64,000 nucleotides of DNA from an uncultured Halomonas sp. (GTDB taxonomy: Bacteria > Pseudomonadota > Gammaproteobacteria > Pseudomonadales > Halomonadaceae). The position numbers and the translations under genes were made by a program. The stretch lies in the NCBI RefSeq assembly GCF_947500835.1, contig NZ_CANMTQ010000009.1:124001-188000 (forward strand), written 5' to 3'. The notes beneath the pieces are model-generated. The model searched no databases. It worked only from the letters and a program-made list of their open reading frames with translations, and was not told where the DNA came from. This document shows positions 18,448-30,969 of the stretch, one piece after another; the stretch's first letter is position 1; every line of letters begins with the position of its first letter.

Positions 18448-21213
18448 ATGAGCACGGACAAGACACTGGATACCTTGAGCACTCTCGAAGCGTCAGGTTC
18501 CACCTATCACTATTACAGCCTGGCCAAGGCCGCCGAGGCGTTCGGCGATATCAAGCGGCTGCCTTTCACGCTCAAGGTGCTGCTCGAAAACCAGCTTCGC
18601 TATGCCGATGACGAAAGCGTGTCCAATGACGACATACAGGCCTTGGTCGACTGGCAAAAAGACGCTCACTCCACCCGGGAAATCGGCTATCGTCCGGCAC
18701 GGGTGCTGATGCAGGACTTTACCGGGGTACCCGGGGTGGTTGATCTTGCCTCCATGCGCGATGCCTTCGAGCGCCTGGGCGAGGATGCGGCCCGCATCAA
18801 TCCGCTTTCCCCAGTCGATCTGGTCATCGATCACTCGGTGATGGTTGATCACTTCGGCGATTCCTCCGCGTTCAAGGACAACGTCGCCATCGAGATGGAG
18901 CGTAACCACGAACGCTACGAATTTCTGCGCTGGGGCCAGCAGGCCTTTGACAATTTCCGAGTAGTGCCGCCGGGAACCGGCATTTGCCATCAGGTCAACC
19001 TGGAGTACTTGGGCAGGACGGTCTGGACCAAGGAGCAGGATGGCAATACCTTCGCCTACCCTGACACTTTAGTGGGCACCGACTCTCACACCACCATGAT
19101 CAACGGCCTGGGCATTCTCGGCTGGGGGGTCGGCGGCATCGAAGCAGAAGCCGCCATGCTGGGCCAGCCGGTCTCCATGGTGATTCCCGAGGTCATCGGC
19201 TTCAAGATCACCGGCAAGCTGAAGGAAGGCATTACCGCCACGGATCTGGTGCTGACCGTGACCGAGATGCTGCGTAACAAGGGTGTAGTCGGCAAGTTCG
19301 TCGAGTTCTACGGCGACGGTCTCAAGGACATGCCGGTAGCGGATCGCGCTACCATCGCCAACATGTCCCCAGAGTACGGCGCCACCTGTGGCTTCTTCCC
19401 GGTAGACGACCAGACCTTGGACTACATGCGCCTGACCGGCCGCGAGGACGATCAGATTGCGTTGGTGGAAGCCTACGCCAAGGAGCAGGGGCTGTGGCGC
19501 GAGCCAGGACACGAACCTATCTACACCGACACCCTCTCGCTTGACATGGGCGACGTCGAAGCCAGCCTTGCCGGCCCCAAGCGCCCTCAGGATCGGGTCG
19601 CACTTTCCGATATGAAGGCCACTTTCGAGAAGCTGCTGGATGACAATTCCAATAGTGAGCCCACCCCTGTGGGTGAAAAGGAAAGCTCATCCGAAGAAAA
19701 GGGACGCCTGTTCTCCGAGGGCGGCCAGACAGCGGTGGGCGTCAAGGATAGTTATTTCGAACGCGATAATAGCCAAGACGTCAAACATGAGGGTCAGGAA
19801 TTCAAGCTTCATCCTGGCGCGGTGGTCATTGCCGCCATCACCTCCTGCACCAATACCTCCAATCCTAGCGTGATGATGGCCGCCGGCCTGCTCGCCCGCA
19901 ACGCGGTGAAGAAAGGTCTCAAGAGAAAGCCTTGGGTCAAGACGTCCCTGGCGCCAGGCTCCAAGGTGGTTACCGAGTATCTGGCAGCAGCCGACCTGCA
20001 GGACGATCTCAATGAACTCGGCTTCAACCTGGTGGGTTACGGTTGCACCACTTGTATCGGCAACTCCGGCCCGCTGCCGGATGCCATCGAGAAAGCTATC
20101 ACCGATGGCGGCCTGACCGTGGCCTCGGTGCTATCGGGTAACCGCAACTTCGAAGGGCGCATTCACCCGCTTTCTCAGACCAACTGGCTGGCCTCACCAC
20201 CCTTGGTGGTAGCCTATGCCTTGGCTGGAAACGTGCGCCTGGATCTATCCAAAGAGCCACTTGGAGAGGATAAGGACGGTAATCCGGTCTACCTGAAGGA
20301 TATCTGGCCTTCCCAGTCGGAAATCGCGGAAGCGGTGGAGAAGGTCAAGACCGATATGTTCCGTAAGGAGTATGCCGAGGTATTCGACGGCGACGAGCAG
20401 TGGAAGTCCATCAAGGTGCCGAAGAGCAAGGTCTACGAATGGTCGAAGGACTCCACCTACATTCAGCATCCGCCGTTCTTCGAAGGTATGGGCAAGGAGC
20501 CGGATCCCCTCGAGGACATCAAGGACGCCAAGGTGCTGGCCCTGCTTGGCGACTCGGTGACCACGGATCACATCTCGCCGGCGGGTTCGATCAAGCCGGA
20601 CAGCCCGGCAGGACGCTATCTGCAGGAACACGGCGTGGAGCCCAAGGATTTCAACTCCTACGGCTCGCGGCGCGGTAACCATGAAGTGATGATGCGCGGT
20701 ACCTTCGCCAACGTACGCATCAGAAACGAAATGCTCGATGACGTAGAAGGGGGCTATACCCGTCACGTGGATTCCGGCGAGCAGATGGCGATCTACGACG
20801 CGGCCATGAAGTACGCCGAGAACGATACGCCGCTGGTGGTGGTCGCCGGCAAGGAGTATGGCACGGGTTCTTCCCGGGACTGGGCGGCTAAAGGCACACG
20901 GCTACTCGGCGTGCGGGCGGTCATCGCCGAATCCTATGAGCGCATCCACCGCTCCAACCTGATCGGCATGGGCGTCTTGCCGCTGCAGTTTCCGGAGGGT
21001 GAGGATCGCAACTCCCTGGGATTGACCGGTGACGAGACCTTCTCCATAGAAGGACTCAACGATCTCAAGCCGGGCGCCAGCGTCAAGGTGACGATCAAGG
21101 GCGACAAGGGGGAAAAGACTCTGGACGCCAAATGCCGCATCGACACCGTCAATGAAATGGCCTACTACCAGCATGGCGGTATCCTGCACTACGTGCTGCG
21201 CGACATGCTGTAA
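18448..21213 (+). CDS. acnA: Aconitate hydratase A
   Basis: 4Fe-4S TCA-cycle enzyme that interconverts citrate and isocitrate. 921 residues, about 30 longer than E. coli AcnA. Cluster ligands: Cys in [11 protein letters not shown] (near 470) and the pair in [13 protein letters not shown] (near 536). Also seen: [13 protein letters not shown] near 210, and C-terminal [10 protein letters not shown] with the catalytic Ser/Arg loop. The extra length is an acidic, Ser/Glu-rich linker near residues 395-425 ([16 protein letters not shown]), consistent with halophilic surface adaptation. Strong AGGAGG start signal and its own terminator: monocistronic. Confidence 0.97.
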   Translation: MSTDKTLDTLSTLEASGSTYHYYSLAKAAEAFGDIKRLPFTLKVLLENQLRYADDESVSNDDIQALVDWQKDAHSTREIGYRPARVLMQDFTGVPGVVDLASMRDAFERLGEDAARINPLSPVDLVIDHSVMVDHFGDSSAFKDNVAIEMERNHERYEFLRWGQQAFDNFRVVPPGTGICHQVNLEYLGRTVWTKEQDGNTFAYPDTLVGTDSHTTMINGLGILGWGVGGIEAEAAMLGQPVSMVIPEVIGFKITGKLKEGITATDLVLTVTEMLRNKGVVGKFVEFYGDGLKDMPVADRATIANMSPEYGATCGFFPVDDQTLDYMRLTGREDDQIALVEAYAKEQGLWREPGHEPIYTDTLSLDMGDVEASLAGPKRPQDRVALSDMKATFEKLLDDNSNSEPTPVGEKESSSEEKGRLFSEGGQTAVGVKDSYFERDNSQDVKHEGQEFKLHPGAVVIAAITSCTNTSNPSVMMAAGLLARNAVKKGLKRKPWVKTSLAPGSKVVTEYLAAADLQDDLNELGFNLVGYGCTTCIGNSGPLPDAIEKAITDGGLTVASVLSGNRNFEGRIHPLSQTNWLASPPLVVAYALAGNVRLDLSKEPLGEDKDGNPVYLKDIWPSQSEIAEAVEKVKTDMFRKEYAEVFDGDEQWKSIKVPKSKVYEWSKDSTYIQHPPFFEGMGKEPDPLEDIKDAKVLALLGDSVTTDHISPAGSIKPDSPAGRYLQEHGVEPKDFNSYGSRRGNHEVMMRGTFANVRIRNEMLDDVEGGYTRHVDSGEQMAIYDAAMKYAENDTPLVVVAGKEYGTGSSRDWAAKGTRLLGVRAVIAESYERIHRSNLIGMGVLPLQFPEGEDRNSLGLTGDETFSIEGLNDLKPGASVKVTIKGDKGEKTLDAKCRIDTVNEMAYYQHGGILHYVLRDML

Positions 21214-21262
21214 CCATACGTCGGGCGTTTCTAGCGCCCGCTTATCTTAGCCATAAAATGAG

Positions 21263-21296
21263 CGGTCCATCGACACTGTCGATGGACCGTTTTTTG
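21263..21296 (+). terminator. Intrinsic terminator of acnA
   Basis: CGGTCCATCGACA / TGTCGATGGACCG (21263-21289) followed by TTTTTTTG. Very stable, 50 bases after the acnA stop. It converges on the malic enzyme gene. Confidence 0.88.
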
Positions 21297-21320
21297 TCAT
21301 GGCGAACACGAACTGCGTAT

Positions 21321-23000
<1,680 letters not shown>

Positions 23001-23206
23001 GGCGCTACTCTTTTTGATTTGGTTTGAGTCAAGCTCAAATGGTGATGTTAGACGTGCTTGATGACGTTGATCAGTTGAGGCAACCAAGCTTGCGTCTGCC
23101 GAGGCATTTCTTCCCGTGCAGTCGAGTGTTGTCTTGTTTCTTAAAGATAACACGCGTGAGCTGTTTCGACCTGTCCGCCCAGTACCGGCGTTGTTGACAT
23201 TCAACA

Positions 23207-23238
23207 CGAAAACGCCCTGACTCAGTGGAGTCAGGGCG
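23207..23238 (-). terminator. Intrinsic terminator of the YeeE/YedE gene
   Basis: GCCCTGACTC / GAGTCAGGGC (23214-23237), 10-bp perfect stem, loop AGTG; on the minus strand GTTTTCG follows. It lies 23 bases past the stop at 23261. Confidence 0.85.
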
Positions 23239-23260
23239 CTGTCATGCGATAAAAACTCGG

Positions 23261-24469
23261 CTAGTTACTACGCACCCAGGGGCGTGCCGGCGACGAGAAG
23301 AACAGGGGCCGCAGTTTCACGCCCAGCACGTTGCCGGCAAAGGCCGCCACCAGCCATAGCCAGCCGTGCAGACTGCCCGAGGCAATGCCACCGAAGTAGG
23401 CGCCAATATTGCAGCCAAACGCCAGGCGCGCACCGTATCCGAGCAGTAAGCCACCAATGACTGCCGCGATGATCGAACGCAGCGGAATATGGAACTTGGG
23501 CGCAAATTTTCCCGCCAGGGATGCCGCGGTCCCGGCGCCGAGAATGATGCCGATATTCATTATCGTAGTGACATCCGACCACAGGCTGGCCTTCAGCGCT
23601 GCGGCATTGCCCGGATTCTGCCAATAGCCCCAGCCGCTGACATCGCCCCCCAGTGCCTCGAACCCCTTGGCGCCCCAAAGCGCGAAGGCGGAGGTAATCC
23701 CCCAGGGGCGACCTGCCAACGCAAGGGTGATGAAATTGAGCAGCGCCAATGCCACGGCGCCATACAGCAGCGGCCAGGGGCCACGTAGCCATTGTGAGGC
23801 GTTTGTATCGAGGCGCGGCGCCTGCTCGAGCTGGCCGTGACGACGCTTTTCCATCACCACGGTCAACACAGCGATGCCTGTAAACATCAGCAGACTGACT
23901 AGTATACCGCCACCGGCGCCGAACACTTCGACCAACGAGACTGGCTGAAAGGCCGGCAGGCTCGTCCACCAGCTGAAATGCGCCGTGCCAATCAATGAAC
24001 CAATGATGAAGAACACCAGGGTGATCACCATACGAGCATTGCCGCCGCCCACGGTGAATAGCGTGCCGGAAGCACAGCCGCCGCCGAGCTGCATGCCCAG
24101 GCCAAACAGGAAGGCGCCCACCAGCACCGAGACACCGATAGGGGCCACATAGCCGGAAACCGGCGTACCGAACAAAGTCCCTGCCCCAAGCGCGGGGAAA
24201 AACAGCACGACGGCAATGGCCAGCATGACCATCTGCGCCCGCAGCCCCCGGCCGCGCCGTTCACTGATGAACACTCGCCAGGCCCCGGTAAAGCCAAAGG
24301 CGGCATGATAAAGCACCGCCCCCAGCGCCCCACCGACCAGCATCAGCACGGCCAGCCGCGCGCCGAAGGTAGCGCCAACTGCCAGGATGGCGACAGCCAC
24401 CGCGATGGCGGCCAAGACAGGAAGAGGAAGTTGGTGAGGATGCTCCTCGGTCAGTACAAGTTCGCGCAT
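23261..24469 (-). CDS. YeeE/YedE family membrane transporter (sulfur-compound type)
   Basis: 402 residues, almost wholly hydrophobic with about ten helices. Two internally repeated halves each carry a conserved Cys motif: [14 protein letters not shown] near 130 and [18 protein letters not shown] near 350. The family includes the thiosulfate transporter TsuA, where such cysteines relay the substrate; other members import selenium or sulfur compounds. No TusA-like partner gene is adjacent here, so the substrate is uncertain. Monocistronic, with its own terminator. Confidence 0.85.
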   Translation of the reverse strand: MRELVLTEEHPHQLPLPVLAAIAVAVAILAVGATFGARLAVLMLVGGALGAVLYHAAFGFTGAWRVFISERRGRGLRAQMVMLAIAVVLFFPALGAGTLFGTPVSGYVAPIGVSVLVGAFLFGLGMQLGGGCASGTLFTVGGGNARMVITLVFFIIGSLIGTAHFSWWTSLPAFQPVSLVEVFGAGGGILVSLLMFTGIAVLTVVMEKRRHGQLEQAPRLDTNASQWLRGPWPLLYGAVALALLNFITLALAGRPWGITSAFALWGAKGFEALGGDVSGWGYWQNPGNAAALKASLWSDVTTIMNIGIILGAGTAASLAGKFAPKFHIPLRSIIAAVIGGLLLGYGARLAFGCNIGAYFGGIASGSLHGWLWLVAAFAGNVLGVKLRPLFFSSPARPWVRSN

Positions 24470-24588
24470 GATGAGTTCCCTGAGAACAAATAGCCTGTTT
24501 GCTAGTTGTCCTAGATTAACGAACTCACCACCTTTTAAAAAAGCATTTAAAACAGTACATCTATTCCCAAATGGAATAAAAAATAGAA

Positions 24589-25602
24589 TCAGATGAACCG
24601 CCCCAGACCCACGACCTGACGCAACCTCTCCATCAAGGGCGCCGCCTCGGCCCGGGCACGCTCAGCCCCTTCTTGCAGCACGGTCTCGATATGGCCCGGA
24701 TCTTCCATCAACGCCATGTAGCGCTCCCGGGGCTCGCGCAGATGCATATTGAGATACTCAAAAAGTTCATCCTTGGCCTCGCCCCAACCGATGCCTTCAA
24801 GGTAGCGCTGGCGCATCCCGGCGCTCTCTTCCTGGGTGGCAAAAGCGGAGTAGATCTGGAACAGCGTGCAGCTATCCGGATCCTTGGGCTCGCCCGGCTC
24901 CAGGGAGTTGGTCTTGATCTTGCGCACCAGCTTGAGAAGCTTCTTCTCGGAAGCGAACAAGGGGATGGTATTGTTGTAACTCTTCGACATCTTGCGGCCA
25001 TCAAGCCCGCCGAGTACCTGGACGCGCTCATCCACCACCGCCTCGGGTAGCGTGAAATACTGCCCCTTGTAGAGATGATTGAAGCGACCGGCCATATCCC
25101 GGGCCATCTCGATATGCTGGATCTGATCGCGCCCCACCGGCACCTTGTTGGCGTTGAACATCAGGATGTCCGCGGCCATCAGCACCGGATAGCCGAACAG
25201 CCCCATGGTGACGCCCTTGTCCGGGTCGGGCTGGCCGGCGGTCTCGTTGTCCGCCACCGCTGCCTTGTAGGCATGGGCCCGGTTCATCAAACCCTTGGCG
25301 CAGACGCAGGAGAGCATCCAGGTCAGCTCGGGAATCTCGGGTATGTCCGACTGGCGATAGAAGACGGCATTGTCCGTGTCCAACCCCAGCGCCAGCCAGG
25401 TGGCGGCGATCTCGAGGCGCGATTGCTGCACCCGCTTGGGATCCTGGCACTTGATCAGCGCATGCAGATCCGCGAGAAAATAATAGGGCTGCACGCTCGG
25501 GTCTTGGCTGGCTTGGATGGCGGGCTTGATGGCGCCGACATAGTTGCCGAGATGCGGCGTACCGCTAGGAGTGATACCGGTAAGAACACGGGTCTTTTGC
25601 AT
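24589..25602 (-). CDS. trpS: Tryptophanyl-tRNA synthetase
   Basis: Class I aaRS charging tRNA-Trp. 337 residues from the ATG at 25602 (MQKTRVLTGITPSG). HIGH-type motif TPHLGNYVGA near residue 16 and KMSKS in GRKMSKSYNN near 198. The specificity segment (GYPVLMAADILMF, VPVGRDQIQHIE) is intact. Upstream in-frame codons to 25719 lack conservation and are excluded. Confidence 0.97.
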   Translation of the reverse strand: MQKTRVLTGITPSGTPHLGNYVGAIKPAIQASQDPSVQPYYFLADLHALIKCQDPKRVQQSRLEIAATWLALGLDTDNAVFYRQSDIPEIPELTWMLSCVCAKGLMNRAHAYKAAVADNETAGQPDPDKGVTMGLFGYPVLMAADILMFNANKVPVGRDQIQHIEMARDMAGRFNHLYKGQYFTLPEAVVDERVQVLGGLDGRKMSKSYNNTIPLFASEKKLLKLVRKIKTNSLEPGEPKDPDSCTLFQIYSAFATQEESAGMRQRYLEGIGWGEAKDELFEYLNMHLREPRERYMALMEDPGHIETVLQEGAERARAEAAPLMERLRQVVGLGRFI

Positions 25603-25728
25603 GAGAATGGCGTATCTGCGTGATCGATGAAGAATCTCGTCAGTGTACAACGCCGAGGGTTTTTGATGCGACCGCCGGTCGGAACGACATCGTCGAAACG
25701 GCGGCGGATACAGTGGCACCTATCTCTA

Positions 25729-26844
25729 TTAGCCAAGGAGGGAGCGCGGATCAACGCCCTCGAGTCCAAAAGCCTCCGCCACCGCCGGATGAGTGACTTG
25801 ACCGGCATGCACGTTGAGTCCTGGCAGAAAATGCTCATCCTCTGCCAAGGCCTGTTGCCAGCCCTTGTTGGCCAACGCCGTGACGAACGGTATGGTGGCA
25901 TTGGTCAGCGCCTGGGTTGACGTGCGAGCCACCGCGCCAGGCATGTTGGCTACGCAATAATGAACAACTTCGTCGATGATATAGGTCGGCTCATCGTGGG
26001 TGGTTGGCTTGCTGGTCTCGAAGCAGCCGCCCTGATCGATGGCCACGTCCACCAGCACGCTGCCGGGATGCATATCGGCCAGTTGCGCTCGGGTAACAAG
26101 CTTGGGCGCTGCAGCACCCGGAATCAGTACCGCACCGATGATCAGATCGGATTCCTTGATCACCTTTTCCAGCGCATCGGTGGTGGAGTAGACGGTGTAC
26201 AAGCGCCCCTGGTAACGATGATCGAGGGCCTCGAGGCGCGGCAGAGACTTGTCGAGCACGGTGACGTCAGCTCCCAGGCCCAGCGCCATGCGAGCAGCGT
26301 TTTCACCGACCACGCCACCACCGATGACCGCCACCTTGGCCGGCGCTACCCCGGGGACACCGGGCAGCAATATTCCTGAACCACCTTGGGCCTTTTCCAG
26401 AGCATGAGCGCCAGCCTGCACGGCCATGCGTCCGGCGACACGGCTCATGGGCGCCAGCAAGGGCAGCCCACCCTGGCCATCGGTAATAGTCTCGTAGGCG
26501 ATACAGGTCGCCCCGGTCGCCATCAGCTCCTTGGTCAGCCCCTCTTCCGCCGCCAGATGCAGATAGGTGAACAATGTCTGCCCCTCGCCAAGACGCGCTA
26601 CTTCTTCGCGCTGCGGCTCCTTGACCTTGAGGATCAGCTCGGCATCGCGCCAGAGAGTCTCCACGTCGTTTTCGATAGTGGCACCCGCTGCTTCGTAGTC
26701 CGCATCGAGGAACCCCGACCCCTCCCCGGCGGATGCCTGCACCACAACCTGATGGTCACGCTCGGTAAGCTCCCGCACCCCGGTCGGGGTCAGGGCGATC
26801 CGATATTCGTGATTCTTGATTTCCCTGGGAACGGCTATCTTCAT
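25729..26844 (-). CDS. ald: Alanine dehydrogenase
   Basis: NAD-dependent, reversible L-alanine to pyruvate plus ammonia. 371 residues from the ATG at 26844 ([20 protein letters not shown]), the standard length. Seen: conserved KVKEPQ near 73, [11 protein letters not shown] with catalytic-site His near 95, NAD-binding [19 protein letters not shown] near 170, and [21 protein letters not shown] near 268. A GGGAG Shine-Dalgarno precedes it. It lies 126 bases upstream of trpS, probably separately transcribed. Confidence 0.96.
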   Translation of the reverse strand: MKIAVPREIKNHEYRIALTPTGVRELTERDHQVVVQASAGEGSGFLDADYEAAGATIENDVETLWRDAELILKVKEPQREEVARLGEGQTLFTYLHLAAEEGLTKELMATGATCIAYETITDGQGGLPLLAPMSRVAGRMAVQAGAHALEKAQGGSGILLPGVPGVAPAKVAVIGGGVVGENAARMALGLGADVTVLDKSLPRLEALDHRYQGRLYTVYSTTDALEKVIKESDLIIGAVLIPGAAAPKLVTRAQLADMHPGSVLVDVAIDQGGCFETSKPTTHDEPTYIIDEVVHYCVANMPGAVARTSTQALTNATIPFVTALANKGWQQALAEDEHFLPGLNVHAGQVTHPAVAEAFGLEGVDPRSLLG

Positions 26845-26905
26845 AGGAACTCCCTGCCCGAGAATTGAAAGCAATACCGATATTCAGTACAGCACAGGTA
26901 GGGAG

Positions 26906-27244
26906 TCAGAACAAAATCGCGTCATTTCCAACGGGTTTTGCCCTGCCACACTGCCAGCAGGTATCAAATACGCCTTCCAGAAGTTCATCACATTGGGGGC
27001 AGCGCCATACCTGTATCGGTTCTCGCGGACCATTCAGCGCTTCTTCGATCAGCGTCTCGGCACGCGTGCGATTGTGGGCCGCCACCCATATCTCAGGCTC
27101 ACACTCGCCTAGGGGCAGTTCACCCGCGGCTCCTCCCAGGGTCATATTGCGCAGTTCGCAAGGCAGTCCCGAATTCTCCAAAACATTGCGTACATGACCA
27201 ACCAGCAAGGCATTGCTGTGTCGAAAAACACATACATAACTCAT
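26906..27244 (-). CDS. DUF2007-type protein with C-terminal zinc ribbon
   Basis: 112 residues from the ATG at 27244 (MSYVCVFRHSNALLVGHVRN). The N-terminal part resembles DUF2007, a signal-transduction-like ferredoxin-fold domain (VGHVRNVLENSGLPCELRN ... PEIWVAAHNRTRAETLIEEA). The C-terminus has a four-Cys ribbon, CPQCDELLE near 84 and CWQCGR near 97. It starts 3 bases after the rlmI stop at 27247, so the two are co-transcribed. Function unknown. Confidence 0.75.
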   Translation of the reverse strand: MSYVCVFRHSNALLVGHVRNVLENSGLPCELRNMTLGGAAGELPLGECEPEIWVAAHNRTRAETLIEEALNGPREPIQVWRCPQCDELLEGVFDTCWQCGRAKPVGNDAILF

Positions 27245-27246
27245 GA

Positions 27247-28437
27247 TCAATCGCGGAAAACCCTCACACCCAGCGCCTTGAGATAGGCCGTTTCAGGAAT
27301 GGCGGGATGCACCGGATGATCCGGACCCTGGCTGCCCCGATAGATTACCTGGCCGTGGCGATCCTGATGGCGTACCGCGCCACGCACGCACTCGATCAAG
27401 CGCTCCTGTGCCAAGTGCATGGAACAGGAAGCGCTCAGCAGCAACCCATCCCGGCCAAGCAGGCGTATCGCTTCACGATTGAGCTGGGAATAGGCCCGTT
27501 CCCCGTTGGGAATATCCTTGCGCTTTTTGATGAAGGCAGGCGGGTCGAGAATGATCACATCGAACTGCTCACCCTCGGCCTTGAGGGCCGACAGCGCCTC
27601 GAACGCGTTCGCCTCGGCTACCGCCACCTGCCCGGCAAGGCCATTGAGCACGGCATTTTCGGCGACCTGGACCAGGGCATCGGCGGAGCTATCCACGCAT
27701 AGCACTTCGCTGGCCCCATGGGCGGCTGCCTGCACGCCCCATCCCCCCACGTAGCTGAATACATCGAGCACGCGCTTGCCGGCCACCAGATCGTTGAGCC
27801 AACGCCGGTTGGCGCGATGATCGAAGAACCAGCCCGTCTTTTGTCCGCTCATCACCGGCACGCTGAAACGCACGCCATTTTCCTCCATCAGCACCTGTTC
27901 CGGCAGGGTCCCCTGTACCACTTCCACCTGATGCTCGAGCTTTTCGAGACGACGACCGGAAGTGTCGTTCTTGAACACGATGGCCCGGGGTGAAAACACC
28001 TTGTCCAACGCCGCCACGACCTCTTCGCCCAGATGTTCCATACCCAGGGTATTGAGCTGGACTACCAGCACATCGTCAAACCGATCGACGATCAAACCCG
28101 GCAGCAGATCGCCTTCACCATGCACGAGTCGATAGAAAGGTTTTTCGAACAAGCGCTTTCGCAATGCCAATGCCTGATTGAAACGGTGAACCAGCAAGGA
28201 GCGATCAAGACGCACGTTGGCATCCCGAGAGACCACACGGGCGCAGATCAGTGAATGAGGATTGACGTAGGCGATGCCCATCGCCTTGCCATTGGCGGCT
28301 TCCACCACCGCCTGAGCCCCGGGCTCGATGCCCTTGAGCGGCGTCTCGTCGATATCGATCTCGTTGGAATAAAGCCACAAATGGCCGGCCTTCAGACGAC
28401 GATCGGCATTCTTCTTCAGGCGCAGGCGTTCGGACAT
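27247..28437 (-). CDS. rlmI: 23S rRNA m5C methyltransferase RlmI (class I SAM, PUA-SPOUT-like family)
   Basis: 396 residues from the ATG at 28437 (MSERLRLKKNADRRLKAGHLWLYSNEI split here). N-terminal PUA domain (about 1-75), central EEHD-like region, SAM-binding LDVFSYVGGWGVQAAAHGA near 222, and catalytic-loop DPPAFIKKRKD near 300. RlmI modifies C1962 of 23S rRNA in E. coli; the orthologous assignment rests on domain order and length. Linked to the DUF2007 gene. Confidence 0.88.
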   Translation of the reverse strand: MSERLRLKKNADRRLKAGHLWLYSNEIDIDETPLKGIEPGAQAVVEAANGKAMGIAYVNPHSLICARVVSRDANVRLDRSLLVHRFNQALALRKRLFEKPFYRLVHGEGDLLPGLIVDRFDDVLVVQLNTLGMEHLGEEVVAALDKVFSPRAIVFKNDTSGRRLEKLEHQVEVVQGTLPEQVLMEENGVRFSVPVMSGQKTGWFFDHRANRRWLNDLVAGKRVLDVFSYVGGWGVQAAAHGASEVLCVDSSADALVQVAENAVLNGLAGQVAVAEANAFEALSALKAEGEQFDVIILDPPAFIKKRKDIPNGERAYSQLNREAIRLLGRDGLLLSASCSMHLAQERLIECVRGAVRHQDRHGQVIYRGSQGPDHPVHPAIPETAYLKALGVRVFRD

Positions 28438-28574
28438 GAAAGGCTCCAGCAAACCAGGGGTCGGCAGGCATTCTAACCTGCCCGGAAGATGACAATAGGG
28501 GTAAGAAAAGAATAGGGCAAGCTGCACTACGTTCGTCTGAGATGGCCCATGACAATCTAGGGTTTGCCTGGACG

Positions 28575-29405
28575 TTATTTCTGACAGACAGGACAGAACA
28601 CGCTCGCTCGCTGGCCCAGGGTCACCAGACGCAGCTCAAAGCCACAGCGACGACAGGCCTGTCCCGCTCGCCCATAGACGTTGAGACGCTGAGCGAAATA
28701 GCCGGGTTCACCGATCCCACTGACAAAATCCCGTAGCGTGGTGCCTCCTTGAGTAATGGCGGCAGCAAGCACCTCTCTAATCGCCCCAGTCAAGCGCCTG
28801 TAGCGCTCTTTCGAGATGCGTCCTGCAGCGCGGCGCGGGTCGATACCGGCAAGATAGAGCGCCTCGCTGGCATAAATATTGCCTACGCCGACCACCACGG
28901 CGTTATCCATCAGAAACGGCTTTACCGACATTTTGCGGCCTCGAGACAGCCGGTACAAATGATCGTCGTCAAAATCCGATGACAGCGGCTCTGGGCCGAG
29001 ACGTTTCAAGCGAGAGTCTTCTTGCACGCTATCCCGAAGCCAGTCGACAAAGCCAAAGCGGCGCGGGTCGTGATAACGCAGGATAGCGCCACCTTCGACC
29101 ACCACATCGATATGGTCGTGTTTCTTCGGCGGATCGCCGATACGCGCAATGCGCAGGCTACCGGACATGCCCAGATGCCAGATCAGCGTGCGAACCTGCC
29201 CAACAGGGTCGATCAGAGGAATCAGCAGATACTTGGCCCGCCGCCCCAGCTCGCCGATACGCTGGCCAATGAGAGTATCGGGCAGGTCATTCGGCACCGG
29301 TGTACGCAAACGACTATTGCGCAGAATAACTTCGCGAATTTCGCGTCCTTCGATGTGAGGGGCGATACCGCGGCGAGTGGTTTCGACTTCGGGAAGCTCG
29401 GGCAT
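28575..29405 (-). CDS. mutM: Formamidopyrimidine/8-oxoguanine DNA glycosylase
   Basis: Base-excision repair glycosylase/AP lyase. 276 residues. The catalytic N-terminus PELPEVETT (Pro2, Glu3) is intact, Lys near 59 in RRAKYLLI, the H2TH region [17 protein letters not shown] near 170-190, and the C-terminal zinc finger CRRCG ... FCPVCQK. It lies downstream of rpmB-rpmG behind their terminator. Confidence 0.97.
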   Translation of the reverse strand: MPELPEVETTRRGIAPHIEGREIREVILRNSRLRTPVPNDLPDTLIGQRIGELGRRAKYLLIPLIDPVGQVRTLIWHLGMSGSLRIARIGDPPKKHDHIDVVVEGGAILRYHDPRRFGFVDWLRDSVQEDSRLKRLGPEPLSSDFDDDHLYRLSRGRKMSVKPFLMDNAVVVGVGNIYASEALYLAGIDPRRAAGRISKERYRRLTGAIREVLAAAITQGGTTLRDFVSGIGEPGYFAQRLNVYGRAGQACRRCGFELRLVTLGQRASVFCPVCQK

Positions 29406-29440
29406 TGAAGGCTCCCTGCCAGCAATGGATATCCAGAGAC

Positions 29441-29468
29441 AAAAAGACCCGGCTTGGCCGGGTCTTTT
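29441..29468 (-). terminator. Intrinsic terminator of rpmB-rpmG
   Basis: GACCCGGC/GCCGGGTC (29446-29464), loop TTG, with TTTTT on the minus-strand 3' side (complement of 29441-29445), 21 bases past the rpmG stop. Confidence 0.85.
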
Positions 29469-29488
29469 CGGGGAAGCAACAAGGCTGA

Positions 29489-29644
29489 TTACTTGATCTT
29501 GCCTTCCTTGTACATCACGTGCTTGCGAACCACCGGGTCAAACTTCTTGAATTCGAGCTTGTCCGGCGTGTTGCGCTTGTTCTTGTCGGTAGTATAGAAA
29601 TGGCCGGTACCGGCGCTTGATATCATTCTGATCTTGTCACGCAT
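29489..29644 (-). CDS. rpmG: 50S ribosomal protein L33
   Basis: 51 residues ([19 protein letters not shown] start, ending [11 protein letters not shown]), the Cys-free form of L33. GAGAACG before the ATG serves as Shine-Dalgarno. It follows rpmB by 29 bases in the usual rpmB-rpmG pair. Confidence 0.97.
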   Translation of the reverse strand: MRDKIRMISSAGTGHFYTTDKNKRNTPDKLEFKKFDPVVRKHVMYKEGKIK

Positions 29645-29673
29645 GACTCACGTTCTCCTGAATTGCTCTTGAA

Positions 29674-29910
29674 CTAGAAGCGTTCGCCGCGCTTGCGAAG
29701 ATCGACGAGCACCTCATCGATACCACGCTTGTCGATGATACGCATGCCCTTGGAGGAGAGGCGCAGCTTGACGAAACGCTTCTCGGACTCCACCCAGAAA
29801 CGGTGGGTATGCAAATTGGGCTCAAAACGACGACGCGTCTTGCGCTGAGAGTGGGATACATTATTTCCAGTCACCGGACGCTTGCCGGTAACCTGACATA
29901 CTTTGGACAT
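29674..29910 (-). CDS. rpmB: 50S ribosomal protein L28
   Basis: 78 residues ([20 protein letters not shown] at the start), with the family segment [23 protein letters not shown] lies upstream of the ATG. First gene of rpmB-rpmG; the 219 bases upstream to radC should hold its promoter, though I could not place one with confidence. Confidence 0.98.
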   Translation of the reverse strand: MSKVCQVTGKRPVTGNNVSHSQRKTRRRFEPNLHTHRFWVESEKRFVKLRLSSKGMRIIDKRGIDEVLVDLRKRGERF

Positions 29911-30129
29911 TGAGAGCCTCCAACCGCTGGGCGAGTTGTTCAAAACCTGTCGGGCAAACCGCAAGAGAGAATGGCAGCGACCGCTTTGCGCCCCCTACTT
30001 CAACCCAAGTCAACCCAAGAATTCAAAGGGTGCACTTTATACCAGACGGCGCGAAAAACGGCAACATCTCATGCCACAAGAAACAACTCGCTTACGCCGC
30101 ATGGACTGAGCGAGCGCAGCCAGTACATT

Positions 30130-30804
30130 CTACAGCCAGCCGCGTTCGGCAAAGGACACCACTTCCCCATCGCCCACCACGAAATGATCCAGCACCCGAA
30201 TTTCGAACAATTCAAGTGCTTCGACAAGCCGCCGGGTGATGCGCCGGTCCGCATCGCTGGGCTCCGCTACCCCGGACGGATGATTGTGGGCAAAAATGAT
30301 GGCGCCAGCGCCCAGCTCAAGGGCACGGCGGGCAACTTCCCGCGGGTAGACCGAGGCGCTGTCCAGGGTGCCGCGAAACAGCGATTCGAAGCGGATTACC
30401 CGGTGCTGGGTATCGAGAAACAGGGCGGCAAACTCTTCATGGCCGAGATGACGCATTTGCGCTACCAGATAGGCCCGCACCAAGGCGGGCGACGTCAAGG
30501 CTCCGCCTCGCTCGAGCTGGCAGGCCAGATGCCGCCGAGACAGCTCGAGTACTGCCTGCAACTGCACGAACTTGGCCTCCCCCAGACCGTGTTCGGCACA
30601 AAAGCGCGTCTTGTCCGCTTCCAGCAGTTGGCGCAGCCCACCGAAACCGCTCAACAGATCCCGGGCCAGATCCACCGCGGATCGCCCTTTCACTCCGACG
30701 CGCAGAAAGATCGCCAGCAGTTCTGCATCCGACAGCGCCGTGGAACCCAAGGACAGCAACTTCTCCCGGGGGCGTTCACCCTCGGGCCAATGACGAATCG
30801 ACAT
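30130..30804 (-). CDS. radC: RadC/YicR family JAMM-domain protein
   Basis: 224 residues from the ATG at 30804 ([17 protein letters not shown]). N-terminal helix-hairpin-helix-like region ([28 protein letters not shown]) and C-terminal JAMM/MPN+ metal motif [16 protein letters not shown] (two His and the Asp in place). Its role in DNA repair is disputed. It is divergent from the secreted beta-propeller gene; in most gammaproteobacteria radC is divergent from coaBC, so the propeller pair looks inserted between them. Confidence 0.93.
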   Translation of the reverse strand: MSIRHWPEGERPREKLLSLGSTALSDAELLAIFLRVGVKGRSAVDLARDLLSGFGGLRQLLEADKTRFCAEHGLGEAKFVQLQAVLELSRRHLACQLERGGALTSPALVRAYLVAQMRHLGHEEFAALFLDTQHRVIRFESLFRGTLDSASVYPREVARRALELGAGAIIFAHNHPSGVAEPSDADRRITRRLVEALELFEIRVLDHFVVGDGEVVSFAERGWL

Positions 30805-30969
30805 TTTTATTCCCCACGTTTTTCTTATATGAACAACCGTTGTGCCCGGAATTATAAGCATCTACCGATAACAGCGAATCTTGGTCTTTAAACGCCTTTT
30901 TGCACTAGACTGGCGGCTGCTCGATTTATACGCAGGGGCTGGAACCAACCCAACCCGAGAGAAAAAATC

